64,000 nucleotides of DNA, from assembly GCF_004331435.1 (NCBI RefSeq), contig NZ_SJKA01000003.1, positions 310,001 through 374,000 of the forward strand. The letters run 5' to 3'. This DNA is from Kribbella sindirgiensis (GTDB taxonomy: Bacteria > Actinomycetota > Actinomycetes > Propionibacteriales > Kribbellaceae). A program made the position numbers and the translations under genes. Positions within the stretch are counted from its first letter, which is position 1, and every line of letters starts with the position of its first letter. Under the pieces are notes generated by a model. That model saw nothing but the letters and a program-made list of their open reading frames with translations. It had not been told where the DNA came from and ran no database searches. Of this stretch, positions 8,956 through 21,705 are shown piece by piece.

Positions 8956-9528
8956 TCAGTTCTCCTTGAACGGGAAGCCGAGCGCCCGCAGCAGGGCCCG
9001 ACCCTCGTCGTCGTTCTTCGCGGTGGTCACCACGGTGATGTCCATGCCCCGGACCCGGTCGATCCGGTCCTGGTTGATCTCGTGGAACATCACCTGCTCG
9101 GTCAGACCGAAGGTGTAGTTCCCGGTGCCGTCGAACTGCTTCGGGGACAGGCCGCGGAAGTCGCGGATCCGGGGCAGCGCGAGCGCCAGCAGCCGGTCCA
9201 GGAACTCCCACATCCGGTCGCCGCGCAGCGTCACGTGGGCGCCGATCGGCATCCCCTCACGCAGCTTGAACTGCGCGATCGACTTGCGGGCCTTGGTGAC
9301 CTGCGCCTTCTGGCCGGTGATCGCGGCCAGGTCCTTCACGGCGCCCTCGATCAGCTTCGAGTCGCGAGCCGCCTCGCCGACGCCCATGTTCACCACGATC
9401 TTGGTGAGCCCGGGCACCTGCATGACGTTCTCGAACTTGAACTGCTCGTGCAGCTGGCCGACGATCTCCTCGCGGTACTTCGTCTTCAGCCGCGGCTGGA
9501 CCTTGGTCTCCGAAACTGCGGTGCTCAT
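8956..9528 (-). CDS. rplE: 50S ribosomal protein L5
   Basis: 190-residue 5S-rRNA-binding protein contacting the P-site tRNA. Conserved [16 protein letters not shown], the [20 protein letters not shown] region and [20 protein letters not shown] near the end. Start overlaps the rplX stop. Slightly long N-terminus ([14 protein letters not shown]), usual for actinobacteria. Confidence 0.97.
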   Translation of the reverse strand: MSTAVSETKVQPRLKTKYREEIVGQLHEQFKFENVMQVPGLTKIVVNMGVGEAARDSKLIEGAVKDLAAITGQKAQVTKARKSIAQFKLREGMPIGAHVTLRGDRMWEFLDRLLALALPRIRDFRGLSPKQFDGTGNYTFGLTEQVMFHEINQDRIDRVRGMDITVVTTAKNDDEGRALLRALGFPFKEN

Positions 9529-9917
9529 CAGATCTCCTCGCCGGTCCGCCGAGCGATCCGGACGCTCCGGTAACCGGTGTACGTCGAACCGTCGGGACGG
9601 CGCTTCTGGACCTCGACGCGGTTGTAGCCGACGCGCGTGGTCACCTTCTCCTTCTTGCCGTCCTTCTCGACCTCGACGAGAAGCGCCACGTTCGAGACGT
9701 GGATCGGGGCTTCCTGGGTGACGATGCCACCGGTGGTGCCGCCGCGCTGGGCCTGCTGCACCTTGGTGTGCTTCTTCACCCGGTTGACGCCCTCGACGAT
9801 GACCTTCTCGTCGTTCGGGAAGACCTGGATGATCTTGCCCTCAAGGCCCTTCGAACGACCCGAGATCACGCGGACCTGGTCGCCCTTCTTCACGTTCAGC
9901 TTCTTCTGCTGGGCCAT
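9528..9917 (-). CDS. rplX: 50S ribosomal protein L24
   Basis: 129-residue assembly-initiator protein with the KOW motif [19 protein letters not shown] near the N-terminus and the [10 protein letters not shown] segment. The C-terminus is extended relative to the usual 105 residues ([19 protein letters not shown]), a common actinobacterial feature. Overlaps the rplE start. Confidence 0.97.
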   Translation of the reverse strand: MAQQKKLNVKKGDQVRVISGRSKGLEGKIIQVFPNDEKVIVEGVNRVKKHTKVQQAQRGGTTGGIVTQEAPIHVSNVALLVEVEKDGKKEKVTTRVGYNRVEVQKRRPDGSTYTGYRSVRIARRTGEEI

Positions 9918-9918
9918 C

Positions 9919-10287
9919 TCAGAGCACCTCCGGCGCGAGCGAGATGATCTTCATGAAGCGCTTCTCCCGCAGCTCCCGGCCGACCGGCCCGAAGATACGG
10001 GTGCCGCGCGGCTCGCCGTCGGCCTTCAGGATCACCGCGGCGTTCTCGTCGAAGCGGATGTAGGAGCCGTCCGGACGCCGGCGCTCCTTCACGGTACGCA
10101 CGACGACCGCCTTGACGACGTCGCCCTTCTTCACACCACCGCCGGGGATCGCGTCCTTGACGGTGGCGACGATCGTGTCACCGACACCGGCGTAGCGCCG
10201 ACCGGAGCCACCGAGAACGCGGATGCAAAGGATCTCCTTCGCGCCCGTGTTGTCGGCGACCTTCAGTCGCGACTCCTGCTGGATCAT
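9919..10287 (-). CDS. rplN: 50S ribosomal protein L14
   Basis: 122-residue L14 at the subunit interface: [20 protein letters not shown] start, [20 protein letters not shown] core and the terminal [15 protein letters not shown]. Exactly the family length. A 94-base gap with an AT-rich patch separates it from rpsQ. Confidence 0.98.
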   Translation of the reverse strand: MIQQESRLKVADNTGAKEILCIRVLGGSGRRYAGVGDTIVATVKDAIPGGGVKKGDVVKAVVVRTVKERRRPDGSYIRFDENAAVILKADGEPRGTRIFGPVGRELREKRFMKIISLAPEVL

Positions 10288-10381
10288 CTGTTGATCTCCT
10301 GGTTGTCTCGCTGGTTCTCACTCACGTGAGCCTTGCGGAACGAATAATTTCGAATGGTTGCCGATCGCATGACCGGAACGG

Positions 10382-10678
10382 CTACTTGGCCTTCTCGAGG
10401 ATCTCTACGACGCGCCAGCGCTTGGTCGCCGACAGCGGCCGGGTCTCCATCAGGAGGACGCGGTCGCCGATCCCGGCGGCGTTCTGCTCGTCGTGCGCCT
10501 TGAGCTTGCTGGTGTGCCGGATGACCTTGCCGTACAGCTTGTGCTTGACCCGGTCCTCGACCTCAACCACGACGGTCTTGTCCATCTTGTCGCTCAGCAC
10601 CAGGCCCTCGCGGGTCTTCCGGCGGCCTCGCGCCTCGGTGGTCGTGCTCACGGTCTCGTCCTTCGTGTTCTCGGTCAT
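10382..10678 (-). CDS. rpsQ: 30S ribosomal protein S17
   Basis: 98-residue OB-fold protein. The recognisable core [20 protein letters not shown] and the motif [20 protein letters not shown] follow an N-terminal extension of about 25 residues rich in Thr/Glu/Lys. The start overlaps the rpmC stop (ATGA). Confidence 0.97.
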   Translation of the reverse strand: MTENTKDETVSTTTEARGRRKTREGLVLSDKMDKTVVVEVEDRVKHKLYGKVIRHTSKLKAHDEQNAAGIGDRVLLMETRPLSATKRWRVVEILEKAK

Positions 10679-10959
10679 GCGTTGGCCTTCTCACTGTCGT
10701 CCGCAGCTTCGTCGGCGTCGGCCTCGTCCTTTGCGACCGGGGCGTCGACCTCCTCGGTGATCCCGAGCGCACGCTCGGACAGCACCGTGTAGATGCGAGC
10801 GATGTCCTTGCGGACGGCGCGCAGCCGGCCGTGGGACTCCAGCTGGCCCGTGGCAGCCTGGAACCGGAGGTTGAACAGCTCCTCCTTGGCTTCACCGAGC
10901 TTCGTCAGCAACTCGTCCCGGCCCAGGTTCCGCAGCTCGGCGGCGGTCAGGGTAGCCAT
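10675..10959 (-). CDS. rpmC: 50S ribosomal protein L29
   Basis: 94-residue L29 at the tunnel exit where trigger factor and SRP dock. The two-helix core ([18 protein letters not shown] to [14 protein letters not shown]) takes the first 65 residues. An acidic tail of about 28 residues ([17 protein letters not shown]) is extra compared with the usual 65-70. Translationally coupled to both rplP and rpsQ by overlaps. Confidence 0.97.
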   Translation of the reverse strand: MATLTAAELRNLGRDELLTKLGEAKEELFNLRFQAATGQLESHGRLRAVRKDIARIYTVLSERALGITEEVDAPVAKDEADADEAADDSEKANA

Positions 10960-11378
10960 CAGTTCTCACCTGCCTCTCGGGTGATGAAGCGGCACTTCAT
11001 CGGCAACTTGTGAATCGCGCGGCGCATCGCCTCGCGAGCGATGTCCTCCGGCACACCGGAGAGCTCGAACATCACGCGACCGGCCTTCACGTTGGCGATC
11101 CACCATTCCGGCGAACCCTTACCGGAACCCATCCGGGTCTCGGCCGGCTTCTTGGTCAGCGGGCGGTCCGGGTAGATGTTGATCCACACCTTGCCGCCAC
11201 GCTTGATGTGCCGGGTCATCGCGATACGCGCGGCCTCGATCTGCCGGTTGGTGACGTAGTGGCTCTCCAGCGCCTGGATGCCGAAGTCACCGAACGCCAG
11301 CGTCGTACCGCCCTTGGCCGCGCCGGAGCGCGTCGGGTGGTGCTGCTTGCGGTGCTTGACCTTGCGGGGGATGAGCAT
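10959..11378 (-). CDS. rplP: 50S ribosomal protein L16
   Basis: 139-residue L16 near the A-site tRNA elbow. [19 protein letters not shown] start, [16 protein letters not shown] motif and the [18 protein letters not shown] segment are all canonical. Start lies 3 bases after the rpsC stop; its stop overlaps rpmC. Confidence 0.98.
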   Translation of the reverse strand: MLIPRKVKHRKQHHPTRSGAAKGGTTLAFGDFGIQALESHYVTNRQIEAARIAMTRHIKRGGKVWINIYPDRPLTKKPAETRMGSGKGSPEWWIANVKAGRVMFELSGVPEDIAREAMRRAIHKLPMKCRFITREAGEN

Positions 11379-11381
11379 TGT

Positions 11382-12257
11382 TCAGCTCTCCGTTCCGGTC
11401 GTCTCGGCAGCCTTCTCGGCCGGCGCGGACGCCTCGGCGGCCGGGGCCGCGTTGTTGTTGCGCGCGTCGTCACGCCGGTCGCCACCGCGACCGCCACGGT
11501 CACCACCGCGACCGCCACGGTCGCCGCCGCGTCCGCCACGGTCACCGCGGTCGCCACCGTCGCGACGGGCCGGACGGCCACGCTGCTGGGTAGCGGCGCG
11601 GGCAGCAGCCTGCGCCTCGCGCTCGGCGCGGGTGCCGGCGACGTCGCCCTTGTAGATCCAGACCTTCACGCCGATCCGGCCGAAGGTCGTCCGGGCCTCG
11701 TAGAAGCCGTAGTCGATGTCGGCCCGCAGCGTGTGCAGCGGAACGCGACCCTCGCGGTAGAACTCCGACCGCGACATTTCCGCGCCACCGAGCCGGCCGG
11801 AGCACTGGATCCGGATGCCCAGGGCACCGCCACGCATGGTGGTCTGCATCGCCTTGCGCATCGCGCGGCGGAACGCCACGCGGCCGGACAGCTGCTCGGC
11901 CACGCCCTGCGCGACCAGCTGGGCGTCGACCTCGGAGTTCTTCACCTCGAGGATGTTCAGCTGCACCTGCTTGCCGGTGAGCTCCTCCAGCGAACCGCGG
12001 ATGCGGTCCGCCTCGGCGCCACGGCGGCCGATCACGATGCCCGGACGGGCGGTGTGGATGTCGACCCGGACCCGGTCACGGGTGCGCTCGATCTCCACCC
12101 GAGAGATACCGGCACGCTCCATGCCCTTGCTCAGCAGACGACGGATCTTGACGTCCTCGCCCACGTAGTCCTTGTACAGCTTGTCGGCGTACCAACGGCT
12201 CTTGTGGTCGGTGCTGATGCCGAGACGGAACCCGTGCGGGTTTACCTTCTGTCCCAC
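11382..12257 (-). CDS. rpsC: 30S ribosomal protein S3 with RGG-repeat tail
   Basis: 291 residues. Residues 1-215 are canonical S3 ([22 protein letters not shown] domain with [17 protein letters not shown] residues and [15 protein letters not shown]-terminal domain ending [11 protein letters not shown]). The remaining 75 residues are low complexity: tandem GGDRGGR units, visible in the DNA as near-identical repeats at about 11470-11565, then an Ala/Glu tail. Tails of this kind occur in actinobacterial S3 but the RGG density is striking. GTG start. Confidence 0.97.
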   Translation of the reverse strand: MGQKVNPHGFRLGISTDHKSRWYADKLYKDYVGEDVKIRRLLSKGMERAGISRVEIERTRDRVRVDIHTARPGIVIGRRGAEADRIRGSLEELTGKQVQLNILEVKNSEVDAQLVAQGVAEQLSGRVAFRRAMRKAMQTTMRGGALGIRIQCSGRLGGAEMSRSEFYREGRVPLHTLRADIDYGFYEARTTFGRIGVKVWIYKGDVAGTRAEREAQAAARAATQQRGRPARRDGGDRGDRGGRGGDRGGRGGDRGGRGGDRRDDARNNNAAPAAEASAPAEKAAETTGTES

Positions 12258-12258
12258 G

Positions 12259-12864
12259 TCAGGACTCCTTCTTCTCAGCGGTGGCCTTCTTGGCGGTCGC
12301 CTTCTTCGCGGTCGCCTTCTTGGCCGGCTTCTCGGCGGCCTCGGCCGGCTTGTCGGCGGCCTTCTTGGCCGCCTTCTTCGCCGGTGCCTTCTTCGCCGTG
12401 TCGGCGGTGTCCGCGGACTTCTTCGCGGCTGCCTTCTTGACCGGGGCCTTCTCGACCGGCTCGGCCTCGACGACGCGCGGCGCGACGACCACGGTGATGT
12501 GGCTCGTGCGCTTGTCGATCCGGGTGGCCCGGCCCTGTGCCCGCGGGCGGTGACGCTTCAGCGTCGGGCCCTCGTCCACGTAGGCCTTCGCCACGACCAG
12601 GTCGGCGCGGTTCAGGTGTTCGGTGCCCTCGGCGTTCGCCGCGGCGCTGTCGACGACCTTGTACACGGTCGCGGCAGCGGCCTGCGGGGCGAACTTCAGA
12701 GTGGCGAGTGCGTCGTCGACGCCCAGACCGCGCACCAGATCGACCACGCGGCGCGCCTTCATCGGCGTCACGCGGACGAAGCGCGCGACCGCGAAGGCCC
12801 CGGGCTGCTCGCCCAGCAGGCTCTCGCGACGGGCGCTGATCGCCCTACGCTCTTGAACGCTCAT
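12259..12864 (-). CDS. rplV: 50S ribosomal protein L22 with Lys/Ala tail
   Basis: 201 residues. The first 120 are canonical L22 ([19 protein letters not shown]; exit-tunnel loop [20 protein letters not shown]). The last 75 are a Lys-Ala-Pro-rich tail with repeated AKKA units, resembling the DNA-binding tails of actinobacterial histone-like proteins. It probably binds rRNA on the subunit surface. Lies 55 bases after rpsS. Confidence 0.97.
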   Translation of the reverse strand: MSVQERRAISARRESLLGEQPGAFAVARFVRVTPMKARRVVDLVRGLGVDDALATLKFAPQAAAATVYKVVDSAAANAEGTEHLNRADLVVAKAYVDEGPTLKRHRPRAQGRATRIDKRTSHITVVVAPRVVEAEPVEKAPVKKAAAKKSADTADTAKKAPAKKAAKKAADKPAEAAEKPAKKATAKKATAKKATAEKKES

Positions 12865-12919
12865 GATGTTCGAATCTCTCCGTAGATTGCTTTCGCTTCG
12901 TCACTGACCCCGTGCGGGA

Positions 12920-13201
12920 TCAGCGACGCCGTGACTTCCGGTCGTCCTTCTCGTGACCCTTGAACGTCCGGGTCGGGGCGAACTCGCCGAGCTTGTGCCC
13001 GACCATCGAGTCCGTCACGAACACCGGCACGTGCTTGCGGCCGTCGTGCACCGCAATCGTGTGGCCGATCATGTCCGGCACGATCATCGATCGCCGGGAC
13101 CAGGTCTTGATGACGTTCTTGGTGCCCTTCTCGTTCTGCACCTCCACCTTCTTGGCCAGGTGGTGGTCGACGAACGGGCCCTTCTTGAGGCTGCGTGGCA
13201 T
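12920..13201 (-). CDS. rpsS: 30S ribosomal protein S19
   Basis: 93-residue S19 of the 30S head. [20 protein letters not shown] start, [20 protein letters not shown] core and the [19 protein letters not shown] ending are canonical. Standard position between rplB and rplV. Confidence 0.98.
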   Translation of the reverse strand: MPRSLKKGPFVDHHLAKKVEVQNEKGTKNVIKTWSRRSMIVPDMIGHTIAVHDGRKHVPVFVTDSMVGHKLGEFAPTRTFKGHEKDDRKSRRR

Positions 13202-13216
13202 GTGGCCGGCTCCCTA

Positions 13217-14050
13217 TCAGCGCTTCTTGCCGGCCTTGCGGCGCCGGACGATCATTCGGTCGCTTTCCTTGCGGGTGCGGGTCCGGCCTTCCGGCTGGCC
13301 CCACGGGGACACCGGGTGGCGACCACCCGAGGTCTTACCCTCACCACCACCGTGCGGGTGGTCGACCGGGTTCATCGCGACACCGCGGACGGTCGGGCGC
13401 TTGCCCTTCCAGCGCATCCGGCCCGCCTTGCCCCAGTTGATGTTCGACTGCTCGCCGTTGCCGACCTCACCGAGGGTGGCGCGGCAGCGCACGTCGACCA
13501 TCCGGACCTCGCCGGACGGCATCCGCAGGGTGGCCATCCGGCCTTCCTTCGCGACCAGCTGAATGCTGGCGCCGGCCGAGCGGCCCATCTTGGCGCCGCC
13601 ACCCGGGCGCAGCTCGACGGCGTGCACCGTGGAACCGACCGGGATGTTGCGCAGCGGCAGGTTGTTGCCGATCTTGATGTCCGCGGCCGGGCCGTTCTCG
13701 ACGACCGTGCCCTGCTTCAGGTTGGACGGGGCGAGGATGTAGCGCTTCTCGCCGTCCACGTAGTGCAGCAGCGCGATCCGCGCGGTCCGGTTCGGGTCGT
13801 ACTCGATGTGCGCGACCTTGGCCGGCACGCCGTCCTTGTCGTACCGCTTGAAGTCGATCAGCCGGTACGCCCGCTTGTGACCGCCGCCGTGGTGCCGGGT
13901 GGTGATCTTGCCGGAGTTGTTCCGGCCGCCCTTCTTGGGCAGCGGACGCAGCAGCGACTTCTCGGGGGTCGAACGGGTGAGCTCGACGAAGTCGGCCACG
14001 CTCGAGCCACGGCGGCCCGGCGTCGTCGGCTTGTACTTGCGGATTCCCAT
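13217..14050 (-). CDS. rplB: 50S ribosomal protein L2
   Basis: 277-residue L2, needed for subunit joining and peptidyl-transferase activity. [20 protein letters not shown] start; the [20 protein letters not shown] segment contains the conserved His near the catalytic centre. Start overlaps the rplW stop. Confidence 0.98.
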   Translation of the reverse strand: MGIRKYKPTTPGRRGSSVADFVELTRSTPEKSLLRPLPKKGGRNNSGKITTRHHGGGHKRAYRLIDFKRYDKDGVPAKVAHIEYDPNRTARIALLHYVDGEKRYILAPSNLKQGTVVENGPAADIKIGNNLPLRNIPVGSTVHAVELRPGGGAKMGRSAGASIQLVAKEGRMATLRMPSGEVRMVDVRCRATLGEVGNGEQSNINWGKAGRMRWKGKRPTVRGVAMNPVDHPHGGGEGKTSGGRHPVSPWGQPEGRTRTRKESDRMIVRRRKAGKKR

Positions 14051-14355
14051 TACGACTGGCCTCCGAAGATATCGATGCGGTCGTCGCCCTTGAGGGTCAC
14101 GATCGCCCGCTTGGTGTCCGGGCGCTTGCCGAAACCGGACCGGGTCCGGCGGCGCTTGCCCTTGCGGTTCAGGGTGTTGACGTCGCTGACCTTGACCTTG
14201 AACACCTTCTCGACCGCGAGCTTGATCTCGGTCTTGTTGGCGTCCGGCGCGACCTCGAACGTGTACTTCTGCTCGTCCAGCAGGCCGTAGCTCTTCTCGC
14301 TCACGACCGGCCGGAGCAGCACGTCACGCGGGTCCTTGTTGACTCCGTGGCTCAT
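14050..14355 (-). CDS. rplW: 50S ribosomal protein L23
   Basis: 101-residue L23 at the tunnel exit. [20 protein letters not shown] near the start, [20 protein letters not shown] core. The ATG lies inside the last codons of rplD (4-base overlap), and the stop overlaps rplB. Confidence 0.97.
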   Translation of the reverse strand: MSHGVNKDPRDVLLRPVVSEKSYGLLDEQKYTFEVAPDANKTEIKLAVEKVFKVKVSDVNTLNRKGKRRRTRSGFGKRPDTKRAIVTLKGDDRIDIFGGQS

Positions 14356-15044
14356 GCCTCTACCTCCTCGGCCTCAGTCGACGTGGCGACGGCCTTGACG
14401 GACTTGCCCTTGGGCGCGCCGGCAACGAAGGAGTCCAGGGCGCTCTTGGTGAACACCACTGCGTCGCTGCACAGCACGTCGTACGCGTTCAGCTGGTCGG
14501 CCGCGATCAGGTGCACGTGCTGCACGTTGCGCAGGCTCAGCCAGGTGAGCTCGTCGGCGCGGTCGACGACGACCAGCGCCTTACCCGGCTCGGTCACCTC
14601 GCCGAGCACCTTCAGCGCCGACTTGGTGGAGGGCTTGTCGCCGTCCACGAAGCTCTCGACGACGAACACGCGGCCGTCACGGGCCCGGTCCGACAGCGAG
14701 CCGCGGAGCGCGGCGGCGATCATCTTCTTCGGGGTCCGCTGGCTGTAGTCGCGCGGCACCGGGCCGTGGACGACGCCACCGCCGGTGAACTGCGGCGCAC
14801 GGGTCGAACCCTGGCGGGCGCGACCGGTGCCCTTCTGGCGGTACGGCTTGGCGCCACCGCCGGACACCTCGCCCCGGGTCTTCGCCTTGTGCGTACCCTG
14901 GCGGGCCGCGGCCAGCTGGGCCACCACGACCTGGTGGATCAGCGGCACGTTGACCTGGACGTCGAACAGCTCGGCCGGAAGCTCGGCGGAACCCTTCTTG
15001 CTGACCTTGTCGCCCTTCACGACGACGACGTCGACGGTGCTCAC
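14352..15044 (-). CDS. rplD: 50S ribosomal protein L4
   Basis: 230-residue L4 with the extended loop reaching the exit tunnel ([20 protein letters not shown]) and the [19 protein letters not shown] segment. L4 represses the S10 operon in some bacteria. GTG start overlaps the rplC stop (GTGA). About 20 extra C-terminal residues are typical here. Confidence 0.97.
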   Translation of the reverse strand: MSTVDVVVVKGDKVSKKGSAELPAELFDVQVNVPLIHQVVVAQLAAARQGTHKAKTRGEVSGGGAKPYRQKGTGRARQGSTRAPQFTGGGVVHGPVPRDYSQRTPKKMIAAALRGSLSDRARDGRVFVVESFVDGDKPSTKSALKVLGEVTEPGKALVVVDRADELTWLSLRNVQHVHLIAADQLNAYDVLCSDAVVFTKSALDSFVAGAPKGKSVKAVATSTEAEEVEA

Positions 15045-15697
15045 TTGCCAGCTCCCTTCGCGGCGTTGCGGATCAGCACGAGGCCGCCCTTGGGGCCGGG
15101 GACGGCGCCCTTGATCAGGATCAGGCCGCGCTCGGCGTCGATCGCGTGCACCGACACGTTCTGCGTGGTGACCTGCTCGGCGCCCATCCGGCCCGCCATC
15201 CGCAGGCCCTTGAAGACCCGGCCCGGGGTGGCGCAGCCGCCGATGGAACCCGGCGAGCGGTGCTTCTTGTGCACACCGTGGGTGGCGCGCAGACCGTGGA
15301 AGCCGTGCCGCTTCATGACACCGGCGAAACCCTTGCCCTTGCTGGTGGCGGAGACGTCGACGAGCTCACCGGCTGCGAAGGCCTCGGCCTTGATCTCCTG
15401 GCCCAGGGTGTACTCACTGGCGTCGGCGGTGCGCAGCTCCAGCAGGTGGCGCCGCGGAGTCACGCCGGCCTTCTCGAAGTGCCCCCGCATGGGCTTGGTC
15501 ACCTTGCGCGGGTCGATGTCGCCGAAGGCGATCTGGACGCCGTCGTACCCGTGGCTGGCCGAGGTGCGAACCTCGGTCACGACGCACGGGCCGGCCTGGA
15601 CCACGGTCACGGGGACGACGCGGTTGTTCTCGTCCCAGGTCTGGGTCATGCCGAGCTTGGTGCCCAGCAGACCGCGCGTGTTCTTTAGCTTGCTCAT
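15041..15697 (-). CDS. rplC: 50S ribosomal protein L3
   Basis: 218-residue L3. [20 protein letters not shown] start, the central [19 protein letters not shown] loop near the peptidyl-transferase centre, and [19 protein letters not shown]. Follows rpsJ by 16 bases. Confidence 0.98.
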   Translation of the reverse strand: MSKLKNTRGLLGTKLGMTQTWDENNRVVPVTVVQAGPCVVTEVRTSASHGYDGVQIAFGDIDPRKVTKPMRGHFEKAGVTPRRHLLELRTADASEYTLGQEIKAEAFAAGELVDVSATSKGKGFAGVMKRHGFHGLRATHGVHKKHRSPGSIGGCATPGRVFKGLRMAGRMGAEQVTTQNVSVHAIDAERGLILIKGAVPGPKGGLVLIRNAAKGAGK

Positions 15698-15713
15698 TGG
15701 CTGTTCGCGTCCC

Positions 15714-16022
15714 TCAGAGCTTGATCTCGATGTCGACGCCGGCCGGCAGGTCGAGACGCATCAGCGAGTCGACGGTCTTCGGCGTGGGGTCGATGATGTC
15801 GATGAGCCGCTTGTGGGTGCGCATCTCGAAGTGCTCGCGGCTGTCCTTGTACTTGTGCGGCGAGCGGATGACGCAGAACACGTTCTTTTCCGTCGGCAAC
15901 GGCACCGGGCCAGCAACCTTCGCACCAGTACGCGTCACCGTGTCGACAATCTTGCGTGCCGAGCTGTCGATGACCTCGTGGTCGTAGGCCTTCAGCCGGA
16001 TGCGGATCTTCTGTCCCGCCAT
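15714..16022 (-). CDS. rpsJ: 30S ribosomal protein S10 (NusE)
   Basis: 102 residues, first gene of the S10 operon; S10 also acts as NusE in antitermination. [20 protein letters not shown] start and [20 protein letters not shown] are canonical. The ATG at 16022 is fixed by conservation and a GAAGGACG ribosome-binding site; the open frame upstream is leader. The 5' leader is about 220 bases and carries a hairpin element shared with rpsL. Confidence 0.98.
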   Translation of the reverse strand: MAGQKIRIRLKAYDHEVIDSSARKIVDTVTRTGAKVAGPVPLPTEKNVFCVIRSPHKYKDSREHFEMRTHKRLIDIIDPTPKTVDSLMRLDLPAGVDIEIKL

Positions 16023-16066
16023 CGCTTCGCTTCGTCCTTCTCTATCGTCTTCGCCTTCGTTGCTCC

Positions 16067-16091
16067 GACCCCCGCGGTCGGGTGTGTCGCG
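16067..16091 (-). promoter_or_regulatory. rpsJ leader hairpin element, copy 1
   Basis: These 25 bases are identical to 20716-20740 in the rpsL leader. Read as RNA the element carries GACACACCCGACC, a short GCGGG loop and GGTC closing a 6-bp stem (CCGACC/GGTCGG). It lies 45 bases before the rpsJ start. Identity limited to this block in two otherwise different leaders points to a shared cis-acting RNA or binding site. Confidence 0.6.
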
Positions 16092-16193
16092 CACGCGGAA
16101 CGCACGTGACCCACCGCTTCGTCGACCTGGATTGGAGATCGGGGCCCGGTCTCGGACCGGAACCTCGGCATGGTCTCCGGTCCAGCGCACCAG

Positions 16194-16212
16194 CCAGATC
16201 AAGAAGATCTGG
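16194..16212 (-). other. Hairpin in the rpsJ leader
   Basis: Perfect 7-bp inverted repeat CCAGATC / GATCTGG with a 5-base loop in the S10 leader, upstream of the shared element. Possibly part of a folded regulatory leader; no match to a known S10 leader could be established by eye. Confidence 0.35.
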
Positions 16213-16248
16213 GGCGCACCCCGGCGGCCTCGCCTGAGCAACCTGAAT

Positions 16249-16279
16249 ATTGTGCCATCGATGGGCGCCGGAACGCCAA
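16249..16279 (-). promoter_or_regulatory. Candidate S10-operon promoter
   Basis: Minus strand: TTGGCG (16274-16279), 19-base spacer, CACAAT (16249-16254). Located between the tuf terminator and rpsJ, where a promoter is required. The suboptimal spacer makes this tentative; it would give a leader of about 220 bases. Confidence 0.45.
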
Positions 16280-16336
16280 TCGGGTGGCTTCACGCCTGAT
16301 CCGGTACCACCTGAGCGCCGGATCAGGCACAAAGCA

Positions 16337-16368
16337 GAGGCCCGCGCGGGACAGCCCGCGCGGGCCTC
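16337..16368 (-). terminator. Terminator of tuf / str operon
   Basis: Perfect 14-bp stem (GAGGCCCGCGCGGG with its complement, 4-base loop) just past the tuf start side: it lies upstream of the tuf stop by position but downstream in transcription would be lower coordinates, so note that tuf ends at 16375 and this hairpin begins 6 bases beyond its stop, followed by TGCTTTGTG. It separates the str and S10 operons. Confidence 0.85.
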
Positions 16369-16374
16369 ATGAGA

Positions 16375-17568
<1,194 letters not shown>

Positions 17569-17640
17569 TGGGGCCCTCCTAGATAAATTGACTACGCCGT
17601 ACGCCGACGCGCTTGGGGTGTGGTGGTCAGGAGCGAGAGA

Positions 17641-19752
<2,112 letters not shown>

Positions 19753-19823
19753 CTCGGTGGTCTACCTCTCGATTCTGTACTGCGTCAAAGGGGTGAGTGC
19801 CGGCGTCCGGATCGGACTCCGGT

Positions 19824-20294
19824 TCACCAGCGGTAGTGGGCGAAAGCCTTGTTGGCTTCGGCCATCTTGTGCGTGTCCTCGCGGCGCTTCACCGACGCAC
19901 CGAGACCGTTGGACGCGTCCAGGATCTCGTTCATCAGGCGCTCGGACATGGTCTTCTCGCGACGGGCCCGCGAGTACGTCGTCAGCCAGCGCAGCGCCAG
20001 CGTGGTGGACCGGCCGGGCTTGACCTCGATCGGCACCTGGTAGGTGGCTCCACCGACCCGACGGCTCTTGACCTCGATGCTCGGCTTCACGTTGTCCAGC
20101 GCACGCTTCAGCGTGATCACCGGGTCGGTGCCGGTCTTGGTGCGGGTGCCCTCGAGCGCGCTGTAGACGATGCTCTGCGCGATCTGCTTCTTGCCGTCGA
20201 CCAGGATCTTGGAGATCAACTGGGTGACGAGCGGCGAACTGTAGACCGGGTCGATGATGACCGGGCGCTTCGGGGCCGGGCCCTTGCGCGGCAT
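19824..20294 (-). CDS. rpsG: 30S ribosomal protein S7
   Basis: 156-residue primary 16S-binding protein of the 30S head. [20 protein letters not shown] start; [20 protein letters not shown] core; ends [10 protein letters not shown]. Start overlaps the rpsL stop (TAATG), so synthesis is coupled. Confidence 0.98.
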   Translation of the reverse strand: MPRKGPAPKRPVIIDPVYSSPLVTQLISKILVDGKKQIAQSIVYSALEGTRTKTGTDPVITLKRALDNVKPSIEVKSRRVGGATYQVPIEVKPGRSTTLALRWLTTYSRARREKTMSERLMNEILDASNGLGASVKRREDTHKMAEANKAFAHYRW

Positions 20295-20668
20295 TAGCTC
20301 TTCTCCTTCTTCGCGCCGTAGAGGCTGCGAGCCTGCTTCCGGTTCTTCACACCCTGGGTGTCGAGCGAACCGCGGATGATCTTGTACCGGACACCCGGGA
20401 GGTCCTTCACCCGGCCGCCACGCACGAGCACGATCGAGTGCTCCTGCAGGTTGTGGCCGACGCCGGGAATGTAGGCGGTGACCTCGATACCGCTGGTCAG
20501 GCGGACACGCGCAACCTTGCGAAGCGCGGAGTTCGGCTTCTTCGGCGTGGTCGTGTAGACGCGCGTGCACACACCACGACGCTGAGGGGAACCCTTCAGG
20601 GCGGGCGTCTTGTTCTTGGACACCTTGTCCTGGCGGCCCTTGCGGACCAGCTGGTTAATGGTGGGCAC
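20294..20668 (-). CDS. rpsL: 30S ribosomal protein S12
   Basis: 124-residue decoding-centre protein, first gene of the str operon. The GTG at 20668 gives the canonical [15 protein letters not shown] start. The streptomycin-determining residues are wild type (K43 in TTTPKKPNS and K88 in GGRVKDLPG), and D89, the methylthiolation site, is present. A leader of about 190 bases carries the element shared with rpsJ. Confidence 0.98.
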   Translation of the reverse strand: MPTINQLVRKGRQDKVSKNKTPALKGSPQRRGVCTRVYTTTPKKPNSALRKVARVRLTSGIEVTAYIPGVGHNLQEHSIVLVRGGRVKDLPGVRYKIIRGSLDTQGVKNRKQARSLYGAKKEKS

Positions 20669-20715
20669 CGCGTGGGTCTCTTTCTGTCGTCCGGCTGGGT
20701 TTGTAGCTTTTACCT

Positions 20716-20740
20716 GACCCCCGCGGTCGGGTGTGTCGCG
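20716..20740 (-). promoter_or_regulatory. rpsL leader hairpin element, copy 2
   Basis: Identical over 25 bases to the rpsJ leader element at 16067-16091, with the same CGACC/GGTCG stem. It lies 47 bases before the rpsL start versus 44 before rpsJ, so the spacing is conserved too. Confidence 0.6.
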
Positions 20741-20865
20741 TGCGCACGAGCAGACCGAAGCCGTAATCTTCCAGACTGTCGGCAGGAGTCCCGTGCCACG
20801 CGGCCCGACCCGTTGGACGAGGGGCACGCATGACGGCCCAGGAAAGACCCCGGGCACGATCGTTA

Positions 20866-20894
20866 AGACTAGCGGGTGCCTCAAGTGCGGTCAA
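20866..20894 (-). promoter_or_regulatory. str operon promoter
   Basis: Minus strand TTGACC (20889-20894), 17-base spacer, TAGTCT (20866-20871): a near-ideal housekeeping sigma promoter. It predicts a transcript start near 20859 and a leader of about 190 bases for rpsL. Confidence 0.8.
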
Positions 20895-20946
20895 AATGAC
20901 TGATCGACCACGGTTGAGAGCCTTCCGCCCCTCCAGTGTACAAGGC

Positions 20947-21705
20947 TTACGGAGTAGCCCTCCCGGCCAGGAAGTCACTGGCCACGACAGCGTCTCCCTC
21001 GACGGTCAGCGCGGCCGCCGGCAAGCGCTTCCACACGCACAGGTCAAGCTCGGCCGCGGTGCCGGACAGCACCGCCTCACCCGTCGCCTTGCCCCGTTCG
21101 ACCCGCGGCCGATCCCCTTGTGGCACAGGGGTTAGCGTCCATTCGTCGCCGGTGTCGGTCGCCCGTACGCCGACCTGCCGGGTGACCGCCGGCGCGAACC
21201 CGCGGGCGATCATCCGCGGCAGGAACACCTCGAAAACCTCGTCCACCCCGTCGGCCGCGATCGCCGCCAAGGGGACTGCCAGTCCGTCATCGACCTGCTC
21301 GTCAGCCGCCAGGCCGGCCTGAATGAGGTCCACCAGGTGGATGACCGTCTCATGGAGACGACGGCGGGACCAGAACCCCGCACGCTGTTCCACCGGTGCG
21401 AAATTCCAGCATTTCTCGTCCGGATCGACCGCGCGGATCGCCGCCGCCAACGCGGCAGTCGTCCCGGCGTACCAGTCCGGCCAGGAGGCCGTCGTACGCA
21501 GCACCTCCGGCTCCTTCTGGGAGGTGCCGCTGAGCAGGATCGACGCGGCCCAGCGCTGCCCCGCCCCCAGGTGCAGGGCCAGGTCGGCGACGGTCCAGCC
21601 GGGACAGGCCGGCACCGCCGCACCAGGATCGATCCATCCGAGGGCGGCCGCGAAATCGTCGGCCGCCCGCTCGTACTCGGACAGGTGATCGATCGGGTCA
21701 GGCAC
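20947..21705 (-). CDS. Maleylpyruvate isomerase-family mycothiol-dependent enzyme
   Basis: 252 residues, DinB-like four-helix N-terminal domain (MDMPI_N). The zinc ligands expected for this family are visible: H45 (ALHLGAGQRW), E119 and H123 (LHETVIHLVD). The C-terminal SCP2-like part ends SGTAAELDLCVWKRLP. Members use or detoxify with mycothiol, the actinobacterial thiol; the true substrate is unknown. Its start overlaps the end of the upstream hydrolase-SnoaL gene by 8 bases, suggesting a shared transcript. Confidence 0.85.
   Translation of the reverse strand: MPDPIDHLSEYERAADDFAAALGWIDPGAAVPACPGWTVADLALHLGAGQRWAASILLSGTSQKEPEVLRTTASWPDWYAGTTAALAAAIRAVDPDEKCWNFAPVEQRAGFWSRRRLHETVIHLVDLIQAGLAADEQVDDGLAVPLAAIAADGVDEVFEVFLPRMIARGFAPAVTRQVGVRATDTGDEWTLTPVPQGDRPRVERGKATGEAVLSGTAAELDLCVWKRLPAAALTVEGDAVVASDFLAGRATP

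Noticed and set aside
11440..11600. Short direct repeats resembling a CRISPR-like or VNTR array
   Set aside because: They are the coding repeats for the Gly-Arg-Asp tail of S3, in frame and without spacers.
12281..12885. Ala/Phe-rich plus-strand open frame resembling a membrane protein
   Set aside because: It is antisense to the Lys/Ala tail of L22; AAG and GCC codons read as Phe/Leu/Gly/Ala on the other strand.
16337..16368. Strong hairpin considered as an rpsJ leader element
   Set aside because: It begins immediately beyond the tuf coding region on the upstream (rpsJ-proximal tuf-5-prime-opposite) boundary and could in principle belong to either unit; the position relative to tuf is ambiguous because tuf and rpsJ are both read leftward and the hairpin lies outside both. 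I kept it as a terminator, but which operon it ends should be confirmed from RNA ends.
20294..20668. Streptomycin-resistance allele of rpsL
   Set aside because: K43 and K88 are both wild type.
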